Assembly (NCBI GenBank): GCA_002868985.1
Contig: PKTV01000441.1
Location: 1 to 5,278, forward strand
Direction: 5' to 3'
DNA from: Desulfobacteraceae bacterium
GTDB lineage: Bacteria; Desulfobacterota; Desulfobacteria; Desulfobacterales; UBA11574
Length of the DNA stretch: 5,278 nucleotides
Shown here: in pieces, positions 1 to 4,709 of the stretch
How the letters are laid out: every line of letters starts with the position of its first letter
Numbering within the stretch: position 1 is the first letter of the stretch
Program-made: the position numbers and the translations under genes
The notes under the pieces: generated by a model
What the model was told of the DNA's origin: nothing
What the model saw: only the letters and a program-made list of their open reading frames with translations
The model's database searches: none

Positions 1-213
1 GAACTGGAAAAAATTCTTCCAAACATTCAAGACCTCAAGATGGTTGTCACTGAATTGGAAGACAGGATTCATCAGCTGAGGGTGGAATGCCCTCTGGAAT
101 GGAAGCCGATAAGAGATGAAATTGAGGGTGTCAAAGGCAACTTAACCAATACCTATGATGAAGTCATTGATTACATCGGCGGAAGAGCCGCACCTGTAGA
201 CGTACCTGGCTAA
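1..213 (+). CDS. 3' end of an unrecognised helical protein (partial)
   Basis: An open frame enters from the left edge and runs 70 codons to a TAA at 211-213. The start lies outside the window. The visible part is rich in Glu, Leu, Ile, Lys and Asp with hydrophobic residues spaced like amphipathic or coiled-coil helices (for example LEKILPNIQDLKMVVTELED near its beginning), one Cys (in RVECPLEW) and a short Gly/Ala/Pro tail ending DVPG. No catalytic motif, membrane segment or named family is recognisable. The general pattern of long helices with a Trp recalls small coiled-coil stress proteins, but that resemblance is too weak to name it. Its reality as a gene is supported by the clean frame and by the terminator that follows at 266-308, which ends its transcript. 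Confidence 0.75.
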   Translation, partial: ELEKILPNIQDLKMVVTELEDRIHQLRVECPLEWKPIRDEIEGVKGNLTNTYDEVIDYIGGRAAPVDVPG

Positions 214-222
214 ATTTAAAGA

Positions 223-238
223 ATCGATACGTATCGAT
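223..238. repeat. 16-bp perfect palindrome
   Basis: ATCGATACGTATCGAT is identical to its reverse complement. It starts 9 bases after the stop codon of the upstream gene and lies before the terminator. It could be a protein-binding dyad or a chance palindrome. As RNA it has no loop, so it is more plausible as a DNA site than as a hairpin. Confidence 0.7.
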
Positions 239-265
239 GTTTTTAATCATAGAATTGTTCCTAAC

Positions 266-308
266 TGTCCGATGATCTGAATCTACCGGGTTGTCGGACA
301 TTTTTTTT
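266..308 (+). terminator. Rho-independent terminator of the upstream gene
   Basis: TGTCCGA (266-272) pairs perfectly with TCGGACA (294-300). The stem can be lengthened inward through G-U pairs (273-279 with 287-293) to leave a 7-base loop. Eight T residues follow at once (301-308). The hairpin lies 52 bases after the stop codon at 211-213 and 62 bases before the next start. It separates the transcript of the first gene from the SOUL-family gene. Confidence 0.9.
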
Positions 309-370
309 AACCGCCGTTCGGCACCCAAGCCTAAGTTGTATATTAATTAGCATGTAAATCATTAAAGGCG

Positions 371-1006
371 GTGATCATTAAACTTTCAATCCGAATCACG
401 GTTGCAGTAGCTATCATAATAATTGGAGCGATGGATGCGATGGCGATACAAGAGGCTAAGTACGAAATGGTAAAAAAAGACAATAAGTTCGAGATTCGCG
501 ATTATGCACCACACATCCTCGCCGAAACCGTTGTGGAAGGAGATATTAAAGATGCTGGAAACACGGCATTCAAAAGGCTTTTCCGTTACATCTCCGGCGA
601 CAATCGGTCACGCAATAAAATGGTGATGACGGCTCCTGTATCCCAACAACCAGTGGGAGAAAAGATCAAGATGACAGCTCCCGTAGGACAGCAGCGTGTT
701 AAGGAAAGTTGGGCTGTAAGCTTCATGATGCCGGCCTCGTACACTCTGGAAACCCTTCCAGAGCCTGAGAATCCAAAGGTTACATTGCGTCAGGTTCCAG
801 CTCGACGGATGGCCGCAATACGCTACTCCGGTTTCTGGAGCGAGAAGGGTTACCTTCGATACAAGTTGAAACTGGAGTCGTGGATTCACGAAAAAGGCCT
901 TACCATTGTAGGCGATCCCATATGGGCCCGATACAATCCTCCCTTTACCCCGTGGTTCTTGCGGCGAAACGAGATTCTGATTCCGGTAGATACAGGCACT
1001 GAGTAA
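371..1006 (+). CDS. Secreted SOUL/heme-binding-family protein
   Basis: 211 residues. Residues 1-25 form a signal peptide (Lys4 and Arg8, a hydrophobic run around 9-20, and AMA before a predicted cut after Ala25), so the mature protein should be periplasmic. The remainder matches the SOUL family (related to mammalian heme-binding proteins HEBP1/2): YEMVKKDNKFEIRDY at 31-45, a repeated MTAPV at 86-90 and 101-105, a YSGFWSEKG-like segment, and the family's typical end RRNEILIPV at 198-206. Heme or tetrapyrrole binding is known for some relatives but is not proven for bacterial members, and no heme ligand can be assigned from sequence. The GTG start is chosen because it gives the complete signal peptide and no other start lies between it and the in-frame TAA at 344-346. 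The purine-rich AAAGGCG just before it is unusually close, so initiation may be weak. A terminator ends just upstream, so this gene opens a new unit, probably with the barrel gene 82 bases downstream. Confidence 0.88.
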   Translation: MIIKLSIRITVAVAIIIIGAMDAMAIQEAKYEMVKKDNKFEIRDYAPHILAETVVEGDIKDAGNTAFKRLFRYISGDNRSRNKMVMTAPVSQQPVGEKIKMTAPVGQQRVKESWAVSFMMPASYTLETLPEPENPKVTLRQVPARRMAAIRYSGFWSEKGYLRYKLKLESWIHEKGLTIVGDPIWARYNPPFTPWFLRRNEILIPVDTGTE

Positions 1007-1019
1007 GAAAAAGCCTAAC

Positions 1020-1048
1020 AATTGATGTCGCTTCGAAATACGTCAATT
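1020..1048 (+). other. Intercistronic hairpin between SOUL and barrel genes
   Basis: AATTGATG (1020-1027) pairs with CGTCAATT (1041-1048) with one G-U pair, enclosing a 13-base loop. No T-run follows, so it is not a standard terminator. It could be an RNA processing or stability element between two co-transcribed genes, or chance. Confidence 0.35.
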
Positions 1049-1088
1049 AGTAGTGATTGAAACATGCCTAAAGTAAAGGAGCTTTGTA

Positions 1089-2042
1089 GTGAAAGGGAAA
1101 ATCAATTTTAACCCTACATGTGGCATGATTATAAGCTTGTTTCTTCTGATTGCTGTTCCCACTATCGCTGAGGCCGGGAAAATCAGCGAAAGGAATGCCG
1201 GCCCGGCTTCGAAGATCGGCTGGTCTGTATTTACGCGTGGCGGATACGTACATCAGATGGACACGGACATCGACAATGGCGGAAGTTTCAGCGTGAATCG
1301 TTTCTTTGTTCAAGGCGGCCCATCCTATGTGTCCGACAAGGGAACGAGCATTTCCCTGGCCGTTGGCTACGGCTTCGACGGCTACAATTTTTCAGGTAAT
1401 ACGGGATTCGGGAGCCGGAACCCCTGGGAGGATATTCATTCCCTCCGCTTCAGTATCCCCTTGCGCTGGAAAATCAATGAACAATGGACGGGATTCGTCT
1501 CCCCCACGATACGGTTTACGGGAGAAAAAGAGGCTGATTTCGATAATGCCTTAACCGGTGCAGGTTTTGCGGGTTTTTCCTACCGGTACAGCGATAGTCT
1601 GACCATCGGCCCGGGAATTGGCGTGCTGACCCAATTGGAAGACAGTACCCGGGTGATTCCGATTTTGATCATCAACTGGAAAATAACCGACACTCTGAGC
1701 CTAAACACCGGTCGAGGAATCGGCGCAACACTTGGACCTGGACTGACCTTTGACTGGCGGCCGTCCCGTGTGTGGTCATTTTCCATAGGCGGCCGTTACG
1801 AAAGGCTGCGTTTTAGGCTTGATGAGGAGGGGACTGTCCCCAACGGTATTGGTGACGACCTTTCCTTCCCCATCTTCGGCGGCATCGCATACAGCTTTAC
1901 CCCTATGATCCGCATCGGAGTTCTGGGGGGAGTGGAAGTCGGGGGAGAGCTTCGCTTGGAAGATGAAAACGGCAATACAATCATCAAGGAAAACCATGAC
2001 CCTGCCGGATTTCTGGGCATTACCTTCAGCGCCAGGTTTTAA
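1089..2042 (+). CDS. Outer-membrane beta-barrel protein, DUF6268 type
   Basis: 317 residues. Residues 1-29 are a signal peptide (Lys2 and Lys4, hydrophobic core around 13-27, AEA before a predicted cut after Ala29). The mature part consists of alternating polar/aromatic strands separated by turns rich in Gly, Asn and Asp, and ends in SARF. A C-terminal Phe is the usual recognition signal for the BAM complex, so the protein should sit in the outer membrane. Phrases such as VIPILIINWKITDTLSLNTG, the RYERLRFRLDEEGTVPNGIG segment and the GGELRLEDENGN segment resemble the DUF6268 family of predicted barrels, whose substrate and role are unknown. GTG is chosen as start because AAGGAG (1076-1081) lies 7 bases before it and it completes the signal peptide. 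It probably shares a transcript with the secreted SOUL-family protein. A transport or structural function is possible but not shown. Confidence 0.85.
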   Translation: MKGKINFNPTCGMIISLFLLIAVPTIAEAGKISERNAGPASKIGWSVFTRGGYVHQMDTDIDNGGSFSVNRFFVQGGPSYVSDKGTSISLAVGYGFDGYNFSGNTGFGSRNPWEDIHSLRFSIPLRWKINEQWTGFVSPTIRFTGEKEADFDNALTGAGFAGFSYRYSDSLTIGPGIGVLTQLEDSTRVIPILIINWKITDTLSLNTGRGIGATLGPGLTFDWRPSRVWSFSIGGRYERLRFRLDEEGTVPNGIGDDLSFPIFGGIAYSFTPMIRIGVLGGVEVGGELRLEDENGNTIIKENHDPAGFLGITFSARF

Positions 2043-2080
2043 CACGAGATGTCAGCCGTTACCTTGTGCCAAACCCTCAC

Positions 2081-2133
2081 CTTATTTTTGAGATAGGTCA
2101 TAGTTCCTGTGGCCCGACCCCAAATGCGTCCAA
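2081..2133 (+). repeat. 53-bp dispersed repeat, copy 1
   Basis: By eye this matches 3917-3969 at 48 of 53 positions with no gaps. It begins with CTTATTTTTGAGATAGGT, the same sequence as the right terminal inverted repeat of the MITE-like element at 3763-3935, and continues through TTCCTGTGGCCCGA to AAATGCG. No matching left end is visible near it, so it may be a solo or decayed end of the same kind of element. It begins 38 bases after the stop codon of the barrel gene. Confidence 0.85.
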
Positions 2134-2303
2134 GGTATCAAAGATCAATCCATACACTCATCTTCTCAATCAATAATTTTTGTAATCTCACAAAATAGAA
2201 TCCATTTATTTACATCCTTATAAGAACTTCAGTTTATACCGCAACAAACAGAATATACCTACCGATTAAATATCCACATCTATAAAATTATGCATATCTG
2301 ACT

Positions 2304-2354
2304 AAAGGTGTATCCTTTTTATTCCTTCCACCGTCTATAGGGTAAAAAAGGAGG
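2304..2354 (+). promoter_or_regulatory. Possible Shine-Dalgarno-masking leader of the rhodanese gene
   Basis: TCCTTTTT (2313-2320) is perfectly complementary to AAAAAGGA (2345-2352), which is most of the strong ribosome-binding site AAGGAGG (2348-2354). The same CCTTT (2314-2318) can instead pair with AAAGG (2304-2308) across a 5-base loop, which would free the ribosome-binding site. The two hairpins exclude each other. This could be a simple translational switch or RNA thermometer, but a T-rich run opposite an A/G-rich ribosome site pairs easily by chance. Confidence 0.3.
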
Positions 2355-2362
2355 AAAAACAC

Positions 2363-2869
2363 ATGTACGCTTTAGCTAAAAAAGAAGAGATTCAGTTGTC
2401 GAAGGATATCTTTCCCTCAGAAGCATGGGAACTGATTTCAAAAAACAGAAAAGGGGATGATCTGGTCCTCATAGACGTTAGCACTCCCCAGGAATACGAA
2501 GATCTGCATCTGGAAGGGGCCATCAATGTGAATCTCTTTTCGAGGTTTTTCAAGACCCGGTTGGATGTAATGGATAAAAGCAGGACTTATGTAATTTACT
2601 GCAAGATGGGGGGAAGAAGCAAAATTGCCAAGAAGTTGATGCAGCGCTTAGGATTCCGAAAGGTTTATAACATTGTCGGTGGAACACTCCTGTGGAAAGA
2701 AGAGGGATTGCCCTTCGCCTCGGGGACAGAAGGTGTAAACAAATTTTCATTTTGTCCGTTTATCATTTCTATCATGACGTTCAAAAAGATTAAAAAGATT
2801 CTGCATAATGTATCATCGCACATAACTCAAAATACTGGCATCGCAAGTTCCTCTGGGCAGGAGTCTTAA
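2363..2869 (+). CDS. Single-domain rhodanese with a C-terminal tail
   Basis: 168 residues, cytoplasmic (no signal peptide). The rhodanese fold covers about residues 15-118: LVLIDVSTPQEYEDLHLEGAINVN at 34-57 is the characteristic first half, and the active-site loop CKMGGRS at 80-86 follows strand YVIYC, with Cys80 as the sulfur-carrying residue and Arg85 in the usual place. GLPF at 115-118 ends the domain. Rhodaneses move sulfane sulfur to cyanide, thiols or sulfur-using proteins through a cysteine persulfide; the partner here is unknown. A further 50 residues are unusual for the family: a short hydrophobic stretch FSFCPFIISIMTF (128-140), then basic KKIKK (141-145) and a Ser/Gly-rich end. 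These could be a membrane-contact tail or read-through after loss of an earlier stop. The ATG has a strong AAGGAGG 8 bases upstream. The DGC-domain gene starts 103 bases downstream. Confidence 0.9.
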   Translation: MYALAKKEEIQLSKDIFPSEAWELISKNRKGDDLVLIDVSTPQEYEDLHLEGAINVNLFSRFFKTRLDVMDKSRTYVIYCKMGGRSKIAKKLMQRLGFRKVYNIVGGTLLWKEEGLPFASGTEGVNKFSFCPFIISIMTFKKIKKILHNVSSHITQNTGIASSSGQES

Positions 2870-2873
2870 ATGT

Positions 2874-2895
2874 CGTTACGATGTCGGACATAACG
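2874..2895 (+). other. Bulged hairpin between rhodanese and DGC genes
   Basis: CGTT (2874-2877) pairs with AACG (2892-2895), and ATGT (2881-2884) pairs with ACAT (2888-2891) around a CGG loop, leaving a 3-base bulge. It starts 4 bases after the rhodanese stop. No T-run follows, so it would not terminate transcription by itself, and the two flanking genes may be co-transcribed. Confidence 0.35.
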
Positions 2896-2958
2896 CTTAA
2901 GAGGCGCCGGGAACTATATTGGCAAAGTTGTTAAACTTGAAATCAGTCAATCAAAAGC

Positions 2959-2965
2959 AAAGGAG
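2959..2965 (+). promoter_or_regulatory. Ribosome-binding site that sets the DGC start
   Basis: AAAGGAG lies 7 bases before the ATG at 2973. This favours that ATG over the in-frame TTG at 2919, which has no comparable site and would add 18 residues that do not look like part of the domain. Confidence 0.8.
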
Positions 2966-2972
2966 ATTTATT

Positions 2973-3452
2973 ATGGGTAGATCGGAATTAAATTTTAATC
3001 TTGAAGTACAAGGGATGAAAGCTGTTTGTCCTCTTGGAGAAGTTATTGGAGCAAAGATGATTGCTGAAAATAAAATCCCGGTAATTTCTTGTGAGGGAGG
3101 TTGCTTTCGTGGTGAAATTGCCAGAATGGCGGCTCATTTGGTTGGAAAACAGGAGCCATTTATGCGTGGATGCCATGGAGAAATGTTTACAGCACCGACA
3201 TCTGCTATGACAGATTGGGCAAAAAAGGCTGAAAAAGTTGTTGTTATAGATGGGTGTTTTATGAAGTGCCATGGGAGAGTTATGATAAATATCATTGGCA
3301 AAGAAAACATGATTCAATTTGATGCACTTAGAATTTATAATAAAGGTAATAAGTACACCGATATCATGCTATATGATGAAGTTTCAGAAGAAGAACGCAA
3401 ACAACTCGCTCAACAAGTTGCTGATAAAGTACTATCTGAACTGTCAACATAA
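2973..3452 (+). CDS. DGC-domain putative zinc-binding protein
   Basis: 159 residues from the ATG. It resembles the DGC-domain family (putative zinc-binding proteins named after a conserved Asp-Gly-Cys). Cysteines fall at 19, 40, 44, 67, 95 and 99, arranged as CPLG (19-22), SCEGGCFRGEIAR (39-51), RGCHGE (65-70) and IDGCFMKCHG (92-101). The last contains the signature DGC and a C-x3-C pair, which with CEGGC would supply four metal- or sulfur-binding thiols. The family's reaction is unknown; zinc or another thiophilic ligand is inferred from the cysteines. The chain has no signal peptide or membrane segment, so it should be cytoplasmic. It follows a rhodanese in the same direction, suggesting shared sulfur, thiol or metal handling. 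The gene is visibly more AT-rich than the SOUL and barrel genes, which may mean a different origin. Confidence 0.82.
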   Translation: MGRSELNFNLEVQGMKAVCPLGEVIGAKMIAENKIPVISCEGGCFRGEIARMAAHLVGKQEPFMRGCHGEMFTAPTSAMTDWAKKAEKVVVIDGCFMKCHGRVMINIIGKENMIQFDALRIYNKGNKYTDIMLYDEVSEEERKQLAQQVADKVLSELST

Positions 3453-3762
3453 ACTAGTTTAACTGTTCATGAGGTAATTTGTTGGGGAGATGAGGACGCT
3501 GTTGTTACATCCGTTGGAATCTCGGCATGAAGGAACATGACTGGGGGTCTGACCACGAGAAGTAACTAAATTTATGTAAGAAGAACTCTAAATATAGCTG
3601 CTTTTTGGTCTTAAACGTACAATTTTGGGTGCAAAATAACAGACCTAAGGATTATTTTTAAGAGATTATACTTTGCTTAAAAGCTCCTTTTTGGGGTCAA
3701 AAAGAGTCGTTTAAGACAATTTAAGGGCCTATTTATTCTTGATTTGCTTTTATTATAGTTAG
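3453..3762. other. 310-base gene-free stretch, AT-rich and hairpin-rich
   Basis: No credible coding frame on either strand. It opens with a 10-bp palindrome AAACTAGTTT at 3451-3460 that overlaps the DGC stop codon, and contains the nested hairpins at 3607-3717. No clear terminator with a T-run follows the DGC gene. The rest shows nothing I can name. Confidence 0.6.
3607..3717. repeat. Nested inverted-repeat segment
   Basis: GTCTTAAACG (3608-3617) and CGTTTAAGAC (3708-3717) are perfect 10-bp inverted repeats, 90 bases apart. Inside are two compact hairpins of similar design: ATTTTG-GGTG-CAAAAT (3622-3637) and CTTTTTG-GGGT-CAAAAAG (3687-3704). The first is also framed by GGTCT (3607-3611) and AGACC (3641-3645), which competes with the long-range pairing. 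This could be a folded RNA, a decayed insertion end or a small palindromic element. It contains no gene. Confidence 0.55.
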
Positions 3763-3935
3763 AACCTGTCTCAAAAACATTCTAAGTGCCCATGGCGGTG
3801 TAGTGAAACGGTTAAAAATGCTCACATACTACGTGTATGCTCCGCTTTTGAACCGCTCCACGCCCCCGATTCTCGGGATTTCGCAAAGCTCAACTTGCTT
3901 TTTGTTGAACCCGAATCTTATTTTTGAGATAGGTT
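3763..3935. mobile_element. 173-bp MITE-like element with 15-bp terminal inverted repeats
   Basis: The left end AACCTGTCTCAAAAA (3763-3777) and right end TTTTTGAGATAGGTT (3921-3935) are inverted repeats matching at 14 of 15 positions. The interior has no credible gene but folds strongly: CGGTT (3809-3813) with AACCG (3851-3855), AAAA (3815-3818) with TTTT (3846-3849), CATAC (3825-3829) with GTATG (3835-3839), GGCG (3794-3797) with CGCC (3861-3864), and a separate CCCGA-TTC-TCGGG hairpin (3865-3877). Size, terminal repeats and lack of coding fit a miniature inverted-repeat element. No clear target-site duplication is visible, and the match between 2081-2133 and 3917-3969 runs 34 bases past the right end, so the true boundary is uncertain. 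Confidence 0.65.
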
Positions 3936-3969
3936 ATGGTTCCTGTGGCCCGACTCCAAATGCGCACAA
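3917..3969 (+). repeat. 53-bp dispersed repeat, copy 2
   Basis: Ungapped partner of 2081-2133, with 5 differences. It covers the right terminal inverted repeat of the MITE-like element plus 34 bases beyond it, ending at GCGCACAA. The two copies have the same orientation and are 1.8 kb apart, with the rhodanese and DGC genes between them. Confidence 0.85.
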
Positions 3970-4091
3970 TTCAGGCTTTGACACCAACAATTTACTTCCA
4001 TACCTGTTGGGCCGCAGTCAACGTCGACCCCATCGTCAAGGACGGCGGCACGATCGTCCATCGAGAATTCAATAAAAGTACCCGCAGGTAG
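3960..4091 (+). pseudogene. 43-codon fragment of an unrecognised protein
   Basis: An ATG at 3960, inside the end of the dispersed repeat, opens a 43-residue frame that stops at TAG 4089-4091. The middle reads like real protein (FHTCWAAVNVDPIVKDGG, then TIVHREFNK), but there is no ribosome-binding site and I do not recognise the family. Adding one base in the A-run 4074-4077 would carry this frame into the transposase-like frame that follows (NK joining KYPQVV). This suggests a frameshifted relic, though the smooth join may be coincidence. Confidence 0.35.
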
Positions 4092-4252
4092 TCATCGCGC
4101 GAAGCCCTTCCTGTTACCGGGCCAATAGAAAACTCGGCATTACGGCGATTGAACTTGCAAAAAGATTCAATCTTTTCCAGCCGATCAACAGCAAATCTGT
4201 TCAACGCGCTGAAATGATCGCTATGGATAACGGTTTTGAGCTCATAAGCGAC
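4076..4252 (+). pseudogene. Remnant of a Y1/REP-associated transposase C-terminus
   Basis: In the frame of 4076 the translation begins KYPQVVIARSPSCYRANRKL and continues GITAIELAKRFNLFQPINSK, SVQRAEMIAMDNGFELISD. This matches the layout of the C-terminal helix-turn-helix of Y1-family (REP-associated tyrosine) transposases, where an ARSLLxYWAxRxLG segment leads into LAxxLxxSQPxxSxxVxRGE. Several consensus positions look decayed here (SPSCYR, LFQPIN, QRAE). The catalytic HUH and tyrosine part is absent, the frame is preceded at once by a stop (4073-4075), and there is no start near it. The frame remains open to 4627, but the residues after about 4252 look unrelated. Family recognition is from memory of the motif pattern, so it is moderate. 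Confidence 0.5.
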
Positions 4253-4276
4253 GACAATGTTATAAAGGAACAGGAT

Positions 4277-4317
4277 GTCCCCAAAACTTCCAAAACGGCC
4301 GTATGGCCTTTGGGGAC
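4277..4317. repeat. Perfect 9-bp inverted repeat forming a two-part stem-loop
   Basis: GTCCCCAAA (4277-4285) pairs with TTTGGGGAC (4309-4317). Directly adjacent on the right arm, GGCC (4305-4308) pairs with GGCC (4297-4300) around a GTAT loop, leaving an 11-base bulge on the left. No T-run follows on either strand, so it is not a standard terminator. It follows the transposase remnant and could mark the old end of that element. Confidence 0.6.
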
Positions 4318-4637
4318 CCAGCCCAACCCGGACGGCTCCTTTTCAAAATATACCTTGCCAGGCAACCGCTTTCTTGCTATCCCATCACTGGATGAAAACT
4401 TTAGAGAAACGTTTTTATTGGTTATAAAAAACATATGGTTATTTACCACAAAGATTCCAGTTGAAAGCTTACGTTTTGCACCCAAACGTTTCACCTGTTG
4501 GGCGAGCTCCAAGCGCCCCGAATTTCTTGTGCCTCAGGGCCCAAAGCGACCCGCTTTCAAGCCAGTTTTAAGAATAAATTCTCCCATTTTTTTGAAGAGG
4601 GAAAAGAATTATGGGTCCGGATCATAAAAACAAAAGG

Positions 4638-4665
4638 GGGGCCAACTCGGAAATGAGCCTTTTTT
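4638..4665 (+). terminator. Weak terminator-like hairpin
   Basis: CTC (4646-4648) pairs with GAG (4655-4657), and flanking GG/CC can extend the stem across a bulge. Six T residues follow (4660-4665). The stem is short and interrupted, so this is only a possible terminator before the sensor gene. Confidence 0.25.
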
Positions 4666-4709
4666 GACCGGATCACGGCCGCCCCTGATAAATCGAGACC
4701 GAGAACCCT

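Larger units (their letters stand above)
2043..2362. other. 320-base intergenic region, AT-rich in its second half
   Basis: No open frame here is believable. It holds a copy of the 53-bp dispersed repeat (2081-2133), a small dyad TTTTGT-N6-ACAAAA (2178-2183 and 2190-2195) that could be an operator or chance, and from about 2160 an AT-rich stretch that probably carries the rhodanese promoter. TATAAA at 2281-2286 could be a -10 box, but I see no good -35 partner. The last 60 bases contain the alternative hairpins listed separately. Confidence 0.6.
4253..4709. other. 457-base stretch without a recognisable gene
   Basis: The + frame open to 4627 has no family resemblance, and the overlapping - strand frames lack ribosome-binding sites. 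The stretch contains the strong stem-loop at 4277-4317, a 6-bp hairpin AAAGCG-ACC-CGCTTT (4543-4557) and a small dyad AGAAT-AA-ATTCT (4571-4582). The promoter of the sensor gene at 4710 should lie in its last part, but no clear -35/-10 pair stands out. Confidence 0.5.

Noticed and set aside
335..347. A possible -10 box (TATTAAT) upstream of the SOUL gene
   Set aside because: The -35 candidate TTCGGC 18 bases upstream is poor. The position is reasonable, but the evidence is too weak to annotate a promoter.
608..1021. A 137-codon frame on the - strand opposite the SOUL gene
   Set aside because: It lies largely antisense to a convincing gene and shows no family features.
2919..2972. In-frame TTG start adding 18 residues to the DGC protein
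   Set aside because: AAAGGAG sits at ideal distance from the ATG at 2973, and the extra residues do not look like part of the domain.
3791..3867. Possible tRNA or tRNA-like fold (GGCG...CGCC ends)
   Set aside because: There is no T-arm with GGTTC, no anticodon stem of the right geometry, and the acceptor stem fails after four pairs. The folding belongs to the repeat element.
3803..4075. A 90-codon + frame starting with GTG
   Set aside because: It runs through the hairpins and right end of the MITE-like element and through the dispersed repeat, has no ribosome-binding site, and its composition follows the repeats rather than a protein.
4201..4512. A 103-codon frame on the - strand
   Set aside because: It starts with TTG without a ribosome-binding site and lies opposite the stem-loop and transposase remnant. 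Parts read protein-like, but I recognise no family.
4214..4627. A 137-codon + frame starting with ATG
   Set aside because: Its first dozen codons are the end of the transposase-like remnant, the ATG has no good ribosome-binding site, and the rest resembles nothing. I treat it as an open frame left by decay.
3453..4709. Possible CRISPR array in the repeat-rich stretch
   Set aside because: There are only isolated inverted repeats and a single distant direct repeat, with no regularly spaced direct repeats or spacers.
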